Assembly (NCBI GenBank): GCA_916048095.2
Contig: OU696571.1
Coordinates: 9,314,449 to 9,378,448, forward strand
DNA: 64,000 nt
Source of the DNA: Sacculina carcini
Taxonomy: Eukaryota > Arthropoda > Thecostraca > Sacculinidae
Direction: 5' to 3'
Both the position numbers and the translations under genes were made by a program. Shown here piece after piece: positions 24,401 to 36,300 of this stretch (its first letter is position 1; each line of letters begins with the position of its first letter). The notes under the pieces were generated by a model. The model searched no databases. It was not told the DNA's origin and was given only the letters and a program-made list of their open reading frames with translations.

Positions 24401-27308
24401 TCATACGACTGAGCTCTTTTCACAAATTTGTGCCAATCACACGAAAGGTGGGCACGCAGCAATGTGAGCTTTAACATTTCTTCTTGTGGATTAAAAGCAT
24501 GCATAAATGCTTTAAACTTGCATTTCCATACATCCCACTCACCCTCCGCCGAACCAGCAATTGGTTCCAAGTCTAACTGTTCAGACCGTAAATACTTCTC
24601 CATTTGGTTATGTCTCAGTTGATAAAATTGTGGTGTTATCTAATGATTCAGTACAAACACTCACTGCGTAAGGATAGGTTTTTATTAACACAACATACAC
24701 ATCTACAAACCGCACATAACCAATCGCAAAAAGCACACATATATAGCACACGTATATAGCGCATGTAAATAATAACAATCGCCAGATGAATGATGCCAGT
24801 CACTAACAGAAATAACAACAATAATATCACTACAGTAGGCAGCGCTGCCTTCAGCGCAGCGCTGGCAGCGCTAGGCAGCGCTGATTCACCGCGTTACACA
24901 TCTACAATGCCCCCTAGAGGTGCGGCCACGGAGAGGACGCGAGATGCGAAGGCGAGCGGCGGAGGATGCGATTTGCAAAGGCGAGCGGCGAAATTTTGGT
25001 GGAGCTGCAGGAGGCTTATGCGTTGTCGTGTGCGTGGCTGGGGTGGAAAATCTGGATGAGGCCCAGGCTGAGGCGCCGCCAGTGAGTCAGCGATGCGCGC
25101 GTATCTGGAGAGCAGACGTCGTTGCCGGGGCCGTCCTGTGTGGCTGTCACCCGTCGGAGCCGGCTGCTGTGTCGAGGTGACACGTCCGTGCAGCGATAGC
25201 GGTGATAGTGCTGGCTGCGTTAAGCCTCCTGAGCTGGGCCGAAGGTCCGGAAATGATGAAGAATTATAAAACACGATGATGAACACGACGAAAAGCAAAG
25301 CAAACAAAACAGAAGGGAGGAGTGTTCACACAGGGGTCACCAATGTAACGGAGTCGTTAGGCGACGCAATGCTGAGGTGTTAGACATCGCGCCGCCTCGT
25401 TATACAGGCGAAACGTTATACTCCCGAGAGTTTATGCACGACTGGTGAATCACATGTCACACACACACATAAAAGCACGCGCTAATTTACAGTGGTGACG
25501 CTGCAGTTTGTGCCCGCGTTTAGTGGCGTGATAGCCCTGCAAGCACAGCAGAGCGTGAGCCGTCTGGAGAGAGCGGATAGTGCAGCCACGTGGTGTGTAG
25601 GCTGCGCTGCCTTGCTGATTCACCGCGTTACAGTACTGAGTGCATAGTTTTACTGTACATTGGGAAGGTACCTATTTTTGTTTTGCGGGTGAATTTGATG
25701 GCTTCGGCCAGAAGATCGTGCAGAAATAAGCCTGACCTGCTTGAATAAGAGCCGATACATATACCGACTGGGCCATGCTGCGGATCTATTTAGACGCGAG
25801 ATCTTTACAATGTTGTATTCCTGACACACCTGGCACACTGACTGCTAAATGCACACCGATTCATTGACACGTTCAACGCGGATACAATAGACACTCATTA
25901 CATTACAGTCAACACCATATTCACCGGGTCATGTTCAATGATCAATGCACAATGGTCAACACTGCGTGGACACATACACGCACAAACATACATTTTGTGC
26001 TCTCGAATACTGTCGCTGCACACATGCACGGGCGATGCAGCCGTGGTGCTGGACTCCGATATGCCACATTTGTGTGGTTGAACTGCTAAGTATTTGTGAG
26101 CTAAGTGATAGCCGTGTATATATTGAACATAGTATTTATACTCCGGCGTATATTAATCAACTCGAGTCAGGCTTGAACCATCAACCTTTGGCCCGGTCCA
26201 ACGTTGCGGCTGTACCAGCAGCAACTTTGGTGTGATTTTACTTGCTGTTCTTGTTGTTGGCAGGATCTCGTGGGTGGAGTGCGGCAGTGCAGCATTGTCG
26301 AGCCGGACCGCATTTTGGACGCTGTGCGTGAGCAGCTGGAGAGCCGACACACGAGTCTGCGGCACCGCGGACGCTTATGTCAGTTGCTTGTCGTGCCAGT
26401 GTCGGGGCCATGCTCACACAATTTCACGTCATTGTTTATTGCAATGCGCAACATACCTCTAATGGGCGCCAGTTATTTGCATACTCGTGCATGTGCTGGC
26501 ATGCTATTTTCCAATAACTATCGCCCCATATTCAGTCACTTCTACGAAATGGCGATCCACAGTGTACAACAAGAACACCCGTCACCCAGATATATTGACA
26601 TAAATTTGATGATAGGAAGATATGAACAGTTTACTTGATGAAACGCTTCCAGGCTCTGCACTGATAACTCTTGTTATCATGCATTTCAATCTACTCAGCT
26701 TCTATTGTGAATCACTGCATGAGTATATATGTCTACATTCTAGTAGGAGGTCATTTGAAATGCATACCAAGTTGGAACAAAGAGTTGCAGAGAGTTGCGC
26801 CCTTTTTCAATCTTTCCTACGCGTTCAGTTTCTGCGCCATAATCGTGTCGTTATACCATTATTTCGTCCTATTTCACATATAATGTTTAGCTGATTTACA
26901 GGCAATAAGTGAGACAGATTGTTGCGAACTGTGCAGAGGTAACAACTCTTCAGTTGGTAATTTCAACTAAGCATGGTTGTGTTTGTTTGTGTATGTCCGT
27001 GTTTGTATGTTTATCGGTGCAGGCGGCGTGTATGTGTGTGCACGCGTGCGTGCCGGTGTGTGTATATGCATGCGAGTGTCTGTGTACGTATTCGTTCATG
27101 TGTGTGCATGTATGTGTGTGTGTGTAAGATGTTGATGAGAACGTGTGCACGATACAGCTGGGTGCCCGTCCGACGCGTGGTGATATGATGCACTGTCTGC
27201 TCAATGGAAACTGCACCTCTTATGGCATGGACCACGGCTTCACGCGCTCTACCATAGACCCCAAATCACGTGAAACTTGTACACGCACATACACACAGAT
27301 ACATACAT

Positions 27309-27396
<88 letters not shown>

Positions 27397-30300
27397 ACAC
27401 ACACAGATGTTATTCACATACGTTCTCGGGAATTTTCATTGTTGTTTTCAATTTGTTATCGTTTTATTTATTTCCTATCTTACTCACTAGTTATTTTCAC
27501 TCATTCCCAATTTGGTTTTTTGCTTTTTTACTTTTTCGTCTCGTGCGCTTGTAGTTTTATTGCAAAAAAGATGATGAAATGAATATAACACAACCGCACA
27601 ATATCACACCGAGTAAGTCAACACAAACACTTAATATTTACATCGCGGAAACGAGCACAAAACACCAAGAACAACGCACTGTTCACACCGCCTTACACAA
27701 TCACAGAACGCTTCTGCGCATCGTTCACACTAACCCAGTGAACGCTCCATCTCGACCCCTCCATGAGACTAGACGCGTCAGCGGAACCTCCTTTACCCTG
27801 CCCATAATTCCCCCAGTTACATAGTCACCAACGCAGTACAGTATACACTCACACATACATACACGCCGTGTGCCTGAACGACCAGCGTTGCACATGCAGA
27901 CAGACACACACACGCACACACACACACTCACAAACACTGAATCGCTTTCAAGCAAACGTTCAAATTCTCCGAACATCTCGCGCATCACTCGCTCTGGCGC
28001 CTAGGATTAACAATGTGAATTCACAGTGCTCTCGTTTTCTTTCTCTCGTTCGTTCAAGTTATCAAGTGTTTTATTTTGTTTCTCCGCTGGGTTTGTTCAC
28101 TGTTAAGTGGTTTGTGCCGAACATGGTTTTGTGCCGATGATTCATTGTGCATTATTAATGGTAGGATAACTGCGCAATCTATTGAGTGACTTACTGAATT
28201 GTTTTCTAACATTCATCAGATGTGCTTCTCACGGCCCTCACGAGAGAAACGCTATTGTGTACGTTAATTTATATGTGTCTTGTGGGTGTTTTTTTTTCAC
28301 AAGCAGCACACGTATATTTACAAGCACGCACGTAAATAACACTAGGATTTTATGGAGGCAGGTTTGGCGGCCGAGCTAATCCGCTGCCGGAGCTAGGCCG
28401 CTTGTCGCGTGTTCGTATACATGTATGTGTGTGTATGTTTTTATGGCCGACAGCCGGCATAGACGACTGTATCCAGGTGCAACTGGGTGCCCCGTTCATA
28501 ATCAATCACATCAAGTTTCTACTGTGGGATCGTGATAACAGGTGAAAACGCGTCGCCTTTCAATTCCATCGCGCCGTTCTCGGTATATGGGCTTAGTTTG
28601 GCAGTTGTTCAGCAATTTCGCGGTTATGTGCGTGCTTGCTTCATATGGTCAAGGTGTAAAACAAACGCGACGATCCATCATGTAGTAAAACGGTAGAATT
28701 GCATACTTGTATCCAGTATGTCCTGGGCTTGAATACAGAGTGCTCAATTTGCCAAATTCAATTCAACACACCTACTATGAGACCACTGGTTCATCAGGTA
28801 TCAACCATAATGTGCTACAAGTGTGATCTATGTGTTTATCCGTGTGTGTATGTGTTCAATGTATGTGGCAACTTCAACTTAGAGCTTAGAGCGGTACACT
28901 CGAGTACCTCAGTGGCTGATGTGTTGAAGTGCGTCAGATTACGATGGTTCGAGTCTGATGAGTATCGTTCATTAACACCTCTGCTTTAGTTCACGTGTAG
29001 CTAATGTTGGATAAGGGCCCAGGGCGGGGCACCATATAGTTTCAACAAGCTGGCGCGTGATTAGAACGTCATCCATGAAGATAAAGTGCTGATGTGTGCT
29101 TGTCTCATCTGTATTAGTGTGTTCTCATCTGTATTAGTGTGTTTGTGTGTCTGTGTGCAGGTCGTACTCGTACCGCGTGCTGGTGTCCACCGACGGTCTC
29201 GACTGGCTCACTGTGGCAGACTACACCAAGTACCTGTGTCGCAGCTGGCAATTCATCTATTTCCCGCCACGACCTGTCAGGTGGGGCCACACACATGCAC
29301 CCATACTAATTGTATTCACCTGTGTCACACGGCATTGAAGTAATATTTTTTTGGCGAAAAGCTAAGATAAATTTGTGGGGCTGTTTTATATATTTTTTGA
29401 TTTTTAAGCTTTACGGAATTCTAAGAGTGAGAGGTCACGCACAATTGTGTTCCTTTCACATACGTTTTTTACATCGACGAAAGTTAAATTTGAATTAAAC
29501 CAATTTGAATCTCTATTTCCATACATAAGTATCACAAACCACTCCGAGGACAGCACATGTACTGATACGAGTGTTTTTGCCTCACGGCTATCTCCAGTAC
29601 TGGTAATGTCCAAAACTAATTTGGAGTATGATATATCATTTACTCCATGCAACGAAAAGTTCGAGATGAAATTTTGGAATTTAATATCAATCGTGAGATC
29701 ATCTGCGCAACAGTTTTTCAATTAAAAATATTCATTATTCGGAATCAAAGTTATTATATTTTATTCTTATAGCATGGATGATGGCTGGTACTTATCAGTT
29801 TCAGATAATCAGTTTGTGTGTAAGTGCATGTGTTTGATTTTTTATGTTGATATATGCATCTGTGTGAATGAACACTCGGTTGATATCGTGTGAAATTTCA
29901 CTCGTGCCTTGCTAGCGCACCAGTGCCCAATGGTGAGAGTAGTGCGGGAGTATTGGACATTGTGTATGTTTCTTTATGTTTGTATGTGTTTCCCCTCGTC
30001 GCTGATTGGCTGCAGTGTGTATTGCAATGCTTGCTTGTGCTGAGGTGTGCAGTAGTGGGCGAGTGATGGTTTGGTGTGGTGTTGCTGTATATGTTTGATA
30101 TGTTCTGGTGTGATTGTGAATGTTTAGTATGGCGTGATATGGTTGTCAATGCTTAGTATGTTGTATAGTTCTGAGTGTTTGGTATGATATTGTATGATTA
30201 TGTGTGTCTGGTATGGCTGGCATAATTGGTATGGTGTGGTGTGGTTGTGAATGAGTTGTATGGTGATGAGTGTTTGGTATGATCAGGTGTAGCTGGTATT

Positions 30301-33300
30301 GTGATGTGTGGTTATGTGGACATGCGCACAGCAGCGATCTCACACGTTCATGCATTCTATGGTTTAATTTATGTCACAATTTTATCAATTAAAATCGCTC
30401 AGATGAATAATTTGAATTACCTTGGTGTTAAAATTGAGTAGTTTTTCTGATATATAACTCGTGGGCATGTGCATGTGTGTGCGTGTGTTTGTATGTATGT
30501 GAAGGCATATTCGTCTGGTGGGTACGAATAACACGGTAAACCGCATGTTTCACGTGGTCACACTGGAGGCGTACTACAGCTCGCTCTGTGAGACCGTCGA
30601 TGACACACTTGTTGGTAAGACCGCGTCCACCGTCCTGTTTCATAACTGAACTCTGTCGCTGCGTTGATGTATCTATGTCTTTTTATCACGCGCTCACGTT
30701 TTCTTACGTAATTCTTTCTTACTTTTAATTACTTACTCTACTCACTTCTAATTACTTCGACTTGTTTACTTTCTGATTATTATTTATTGTTTATTTAATA
30801 GTTTCTTGTTTAATTTTAACTTCTCAATTTTTAATAATATTGTTGTCGTGTATTGTGTTTGTATTGTGAGAGAGATAGCGTAAGTGTGTGAGTGTGTGTG
30901 TATGCGCGTGTGTATGCATGTGTGCTCTTGTCGCATTTAGTATGGCTAACAGTGTGGATTGTATATGTGATTCGCGCTCGCTTCGTTGAGTTGACTAGGT
31001 GTGCGTGCATGTGTGTGTGTGTGTGTGTGTACGTGCGTGTGTGTAGGGGAGCGAATTTGATATGCGTAGATGACGGTTGTTGTGTGTGAGCTGGGCGTAA
31101 GAGCGTTGCGTGGTAGCTGTGTGATATAGTGATCGTGTGGTGTGATTGTGGTGTGTGATAGAGTGATTGTGGTGTGTGCGATAGTGTTGCGTGCTGGTTT
31201 GCGTTTTGATATTTGTACATACATTTTTTTATTACAAGCTATTTCGGCTAAAATATGGTATCCAGTGAACGTAAATGTGAAGTATCGGTGCCAAACCAAA
31301 CGAGTGTAGACCGTGTGCTGTTGCCAGCCGGTCCATTTGACGCGAGGTGCATCGCAGAATATGATGGTACATCAGACATCGTTGAGTGGTTCACCAGAGC
31401 TGATGCAGTGTGCCAGTTACAAAGAGTTCCTCTGGTATCAGTCATATCACTCGACTGACAGGTGGTGCGTTCAGCGTGTGGTCAGAACTGCCTGCAGATA
31501 GTCGGCTTTCCTTGGAGTCAGTGCGAGCTGCTTTATATTCAGCATTTGCTCTAGACCAGCACGCAGCCTACGAACAGTTTGCTGCAAGACGGCTACGCAT
31601 GGGCGAGTCTGTTGATGTGTTTTTGTCTTACCTTCGTCGTCTCGCCAGTCTTTTTGGGGGAGTTCCCGATCGAGTTTTGATGTGCGCGTTTGTGACTGGA
31701 CTACCAGATGCTGTGCGACAGATAATTCGCGCGGGCTCTCGAGCTGATAATTTGGGTCTGCAGAATGTGCTAGTGAGATATCGCGCCATGCTCAGCGATC
31801 GCGCTATGACCACAGCTTTTGGTGGAGCAGGCTCAGCGTCTAGTCAACCAGAAGATGATGCTACGGAGACACCTACGGCAAAGACTAATCCGTCAAGGCG
31901 AATTGATGATTCGCAGCGGACACATCGATTGGATCGTAGATGTTGGAATTGTGGGAGAATCGGTCACCTTGCATTTGCTTGACGCCAATCGGGAAACGCC
32001 AGCGGGTGTCGCCAGCGGTGGTCATCAGCGCCAGCACCATCTCCCAAGAAATGAGCGCGCGCATTGATTCTCTGCCAATTGTTGAGCTTCTTTTTGGCGG
32101 CCGCCTGTGTAGAGTGCTTGTTGACACAGGGTGTACTGATAGGATCGTGCATGTATCATGTACTAGTAAATGGCGTCAACAGCAGGTCACATTGTTGCTA
32201 CATGTGTTGCTACATTGGGTGGTACATCTATGTTATGTATTGGTGTTGGAAGTGTGGATATTGGAGTACAGAACAAAAGTTGTGTCTAAGTGAATGTTTT
32301 AGTGGTGAATGAGCTTCGACTCGGAGTTGACGTCATACTAGGTATGACTGGTATTGTGGCACTTGTTGGAGTGAATGTGACGTATCCGAAGTGTGTGAGA
32401 TTCGGCTGCGAGGATTCCAGCAGTGTTATCGCGGCATCAACATGGCGTTATAGCCGTGTTTCGGATATTGACACGCCCGATTTCACCGTGCGGTATGACG
32501 ATGACAGAAAGAGATGGACATTAGCCTGGAAATGGACCGATGGCTCCGGACCTCCATGTCTGAACAACACGACACCTCAGTACGGTGTAAAAGCCAGTAT
32601 TCAGCCTGAATACGATTCAGAATTGAGCAACTGGATCAAGCGTGGATGGCTGGTAAGACATGATGAGCGTGTTCATGGAAAGCCCCGCGGTCTTGTGCCA
32701 TTGATGGCCGTATATCAAAAGAACAAGGCTAAAGTCCGTCAAGTTCTTGATTATCCTGAACTGAACGACCATATCACAGCTTATACAGCCGATGCTGATG
32801 TATGCGCGGACCAGCTTCGACTGTGGCGTCGTCATGGCAATAACCTGGCCGTAGTGGACTTGAAAAGTGCGTACCTGCAGATTCAAGTTGATGAGCGTCT
32901 ATGGTGTTACCAAACCGTTGTGGTTTCTGGGCAACAATATTGTCTTACCAGGCTGGGCTTTGGGATAAACATTGCACCATTAGTCATGATGAATGTTGTG
33001 CAAGCTATACTGGCTGTTGACCCTGCTCTTAACGCGGCTGTGTTGCCATATGTCGATTACCTTTTGGTCAATGAAGATGAGATGAGCGCTGAGAACGTGA
33101 TCAAGCACTTTGGCGACTTTGGTCTAGAATGCAAGGCACCTGATCGTGTTTCAGACGGGGCCAAATTGTTGGGATTGTAAGTGCAGCAAGCTGGCAATTA
33201 ATTGCAGTGGAAACAAAGCGCAAGTATCGACAACATTCCTGCGAGCATCACGAGACGCAGTGTTTACCTGGTGCGGCCGTTTGGTGGATCACTTGCCTGT

Positions 33301-36300
33301 TTGTGGCTGGCTGCGCCCAGCGGTCGCATGGCTGAAGCGCAGAGCAAACGAGCTTTCAAAGTCGTGGGATGACGTCATTGAAGATGCTTCACTTGTCGCG
33401 CAATTGGAGGAAATTAGAAGTAATGTTTTGAGCAGAGATCCAGGGCATGGGACCTGGTGCGTTGCGGGTGAATGTGCACAAGTCTGGACTGACGCAAGCT
33501 CATTTGCCGTTGGTGTGGTTATAGCCATGGGAGACGGGAGTGTTGTGGAGGATGTGAGTTGGCTCCGGAGAGGTCCTGCTGCGCATATAAACATGGCTGA
33601 GCTTGACGCTGCCATACGCGAACTCAATCTGGCTTTTGCTTGGGGCTTCCGTATAGTGGAACTGTACACAGATTCAGTGACAGTGCACCGATGGTTAGTT
33701 GACACACTGAGCGGTCGAAATCGTCTCAAGACGAAAGCTTAGAGCTAAATGCTAATCCGGCGAAGAGTAAACCATGTGCGTGAATTGGTCGGCGAATACA
33801 AATTGACGCTGCAAATTTGGGTTATGATATCTGGTGAGAATCGTGCCGTCACACTCACTAGAGTACCTGAAAAGTGGCTCCGAGAACAGCGATCAACATG
33901 TGCCGCAGCTGCGATGGAAAGTCGTAATTTCCCGACATTAATGCTGCCATTTTGGATACACATGAGAGCGCAGGCCACCCAGGCATTCGGCGGACTATGT
34001 TTTTTGCAAGACGCAAGTGCGGGAGTGGAATCAGCAGGAAACAAGTGCAGGAAGTGGTGTCCCATTGTGATGTGTGCAACTCTGTTGATCCTGCTCCGGC
34101 TAGGTGGCGTCATGGCAGGCTGGATGTCGAACAGGCGTGGTACAGGTTGGCGATTGATATCACCCATCATTCACATACGTCGTATTTATCGATAATTGAC
34201 TGTGGTCCGTCGCGTTTTGCGATTTGGAGAGCGTTGCGTTGGGCTGGCGCTGCAACTTTCGTGCACCATCTTGAGGAGGTCTTTTATGAACGTTGCGCTC
34301 CAAGTGAGATACTGGTCGATAATGACACTATCTTCCGTGGGAGATCACTGCAGGCTCTGTGTGCTAAATGGAACGTCCATCTTCGTTTTCGTGCCGCATA
34401 TTCGCCACATGGAAACGGCATCATCGAGCGGAATCATCGTTCTGTCAAAGTGATTTGTGCACGTCGGCAATGTACCGTAGCGGAGGCTCTGCACCTGTAC
34501 AACATCACTACTCGCGATGATAAGGCGGTGACATCAGCTCCATTTGCCGGTGTTTACAAATACAAATGCTGCGATCTTGTGAGCACGCGCGATCTTCGTT
34601 GCAAACGACAAAGCAACAGCGATTTTACCGGCAACTTGCGTGGCGGGTCCAAGTTCAGAGTTGGTGATTTGGTGTGGACTTGCAGGAAAGGAACCAGATG
34701 TACTGACGTGTCGCAGCCTGGTGTCATCACCGATACTGTGTCTGATTGTGTGGTTGATGTGAACGGAATGCCTCGTCATGTGAAAGACATCCGTCAACGC
34801 GGTCATCAAGCGCCACTCGATGAGTCTGATGAACCGCCGATACTGGTTGGAGATGCAACCCAGCCAGTGCATTCACGGGACGGTGACATTTGAACTGATG
34901 AGTTGCCAGGAGCTGTACCGTCAGGCGGCTCAGAAGTAACGCCAGCTGGTGAGACCCAAGCAGTGACGACGCAGTTGAGACGGAGTGAGCGGGTGCGACG
35001 TCCAACCGCTCGTTATTGCTGCAAGAATAGGTCGTGATTTTGTATGGTGTTCCGTATTGTGCACTGTTGTCGCCTTTACTAAGTTTTGTCTGCGTTTAGC
35101 TGGGCCATCGTTGGTCGTGAAATGTTTTGTCAGGATTTTGCTTCGCATTGTTTATTTTAGTTGTTTGTATTTGTTTCTTTGGAAACAGGCGGAGGTGTTG
35201 TGTTGTGTATTGTGTTTGTATTGTGAGAGAGATAGCGTGAGTAAGTGTATGAGTGTGTGTGTGTGTTTGCGCGTGTGTATGCGTGTGTGCTCTTGTCGCA
35301 TTTAGTATGGCTAATAGTGTGGATTGTATGTGTGATTCGCGCTCGCTTCGTTGAGTTGACTAGGCTTGCGTACATGTGTGTGTGTGTACGTGCGTGTGTA
35401 GGGGAGCGAATTTGATATGCGTAGAGGACTAGACCTCTTCAAATTTCACTTTTTCTGTCAAACTTATGCAAGCTGATATTATTCCCATTCTCCAAGGTCT
35501 AAATGAACTAAATATGCCAGTTAGTTTGATTTTGGACCTTGGCTATGCCCGCCTCAAGAGCCATGTAACTTTATTGTTGACGTTCTTCAAAAACGCTGCA
35601 AAATTCTGGATATCATGTCATTGTTTTCATTATAGATTCCCAGAGGTTGATGCTATAGCACTGAAGGTGGTACCAAATGAAAGCAATTAAAAGTTTCTTG
35701 CACATGGTGCCAAACACATGAACAGCTGTATAAATTTGAACTCATATTAATGCACAAATATACACATTTTTGATGTTTGGAAAAAAGGAAATTATATTAT
35801 TCATAAATTTATCTCAAAATGTTACTCTAGTCTATACAGCTTAAATATAATTACAAAATGTGACTATAAAGATGATTACACAATGTGATTGCAAGTTATG
35901 ACAGTACAATGATATGCAAATATATTTTACTACAGGTAAATGCAACCAGAGCCGTAGCAACCTCCCCCCGTACCCTCCGGCCGGGGGGCCCGAATGTTGA
36001 GGGGCCCCGTGGCTTCACGTATGATATTAAGATTTATCATATGTAATATGTATAGCCTTTACCTTTTTGCTCAGATGATTTCACCTGAGCTTGTATTATG
36101 TGATTATGTCTAATAAATACATTAATTATTTGGTGATATTGAAGTTGCGGTTGTATCAGGAGCACAATGTTAACACCACAACGATCAGTGAGCAAGTGAT
36201 TTATTGCCTTGACACAGCACAAGTCAACTACTCGGTGGGCGGAGGTCACTTCCGGGTACAATCCACCAAGTGGGTTTCAACCATTTGTCAGTAGTAAACC

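Larger units (their letters stand above)
16303..24834 (-). mobile_element. Ty3/Gypsy fossil with short LTRs, itself carrying a nested element
   Basis: LTRs are 16303-16500 and 24629-24834, starting TGTGGTG and ending ACTACA; by eye they are about 94-95% identical with small length differences. A 5-bp duplication GTAGG flanks it (16298-16302 and 24835-24839). On the - strand: gag (23956-24603, starting MEKYL), zinc knuckle (about 19.6 kb), protease (about 18.97-19.6 kb), RT (about 18.3-18.95 kb), RNase H (about 17.93-18.2 kb), integrase (about 17.1-17.87 kb) and a chromodomain-free tail. Another LTR element (19676-23950) lies between gag and protease. Broken in several places. It resembles the MEKYL-gag Gypsy lineage common in arthropods and cnidarians; I do not assign a clade. 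Confidence 0.85.
16027..25632 (-). mobile_element. Small LTR retrotransposon (TRIM-like), split by a nested Gypsy element
   Basis: The right LTR is 25344-25632. The left LTR is in two parts, 16027-16302 and 24840-24898, because a larger element inserted into it. The outer flanks are GTAC on both sides (16023-16026 and 25633-25636). The internal region is only 24899-25343 (445 bp). Read on the - strand it has a PBS match to tRNA-Trp (TGGTGACCCC, at 25333-25342) one base from the LTR and no gag or pol domain. The left LTR carries extra GGCAGCGCT-type repeats. The tRNA-Trp PBS is the one used by the CsRn1-type Gypsy at 36140-41387, a plausible helper. Confidence 0.8.

Noticed and set aside
24894-25307. 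A 137-codon gene on the - strand in the TRIM-like interior
   Set aside because: It runs from near the primer site into the interior with no gag motif and low complexity; support is too weak to call a protein.
27279-27413. A CRISPR-like or other array
   Set aside because: A simple AC dinucleotide repeat in a eukaryotic intron; no spacer structure.
29404-29725. Overlapping frames in BTBD9 intron 6
   Set aside because: AT-rich, no family resemblance, and mutually antisense; probably chance.
30841-35429. A BEL/Pao element
   Set aside because: Considered from the gag and RT style, but the RT and RNase H motifs and its relation to 19676-23950 fit a divergent Gypsy-like lineage better.
35466-35690. 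A small conserved gene in both arms of the long inverted repeat
   Set aside because: The frame is open in both copies, but this is expected from the repeat's similarity; there is no known domain or start context.
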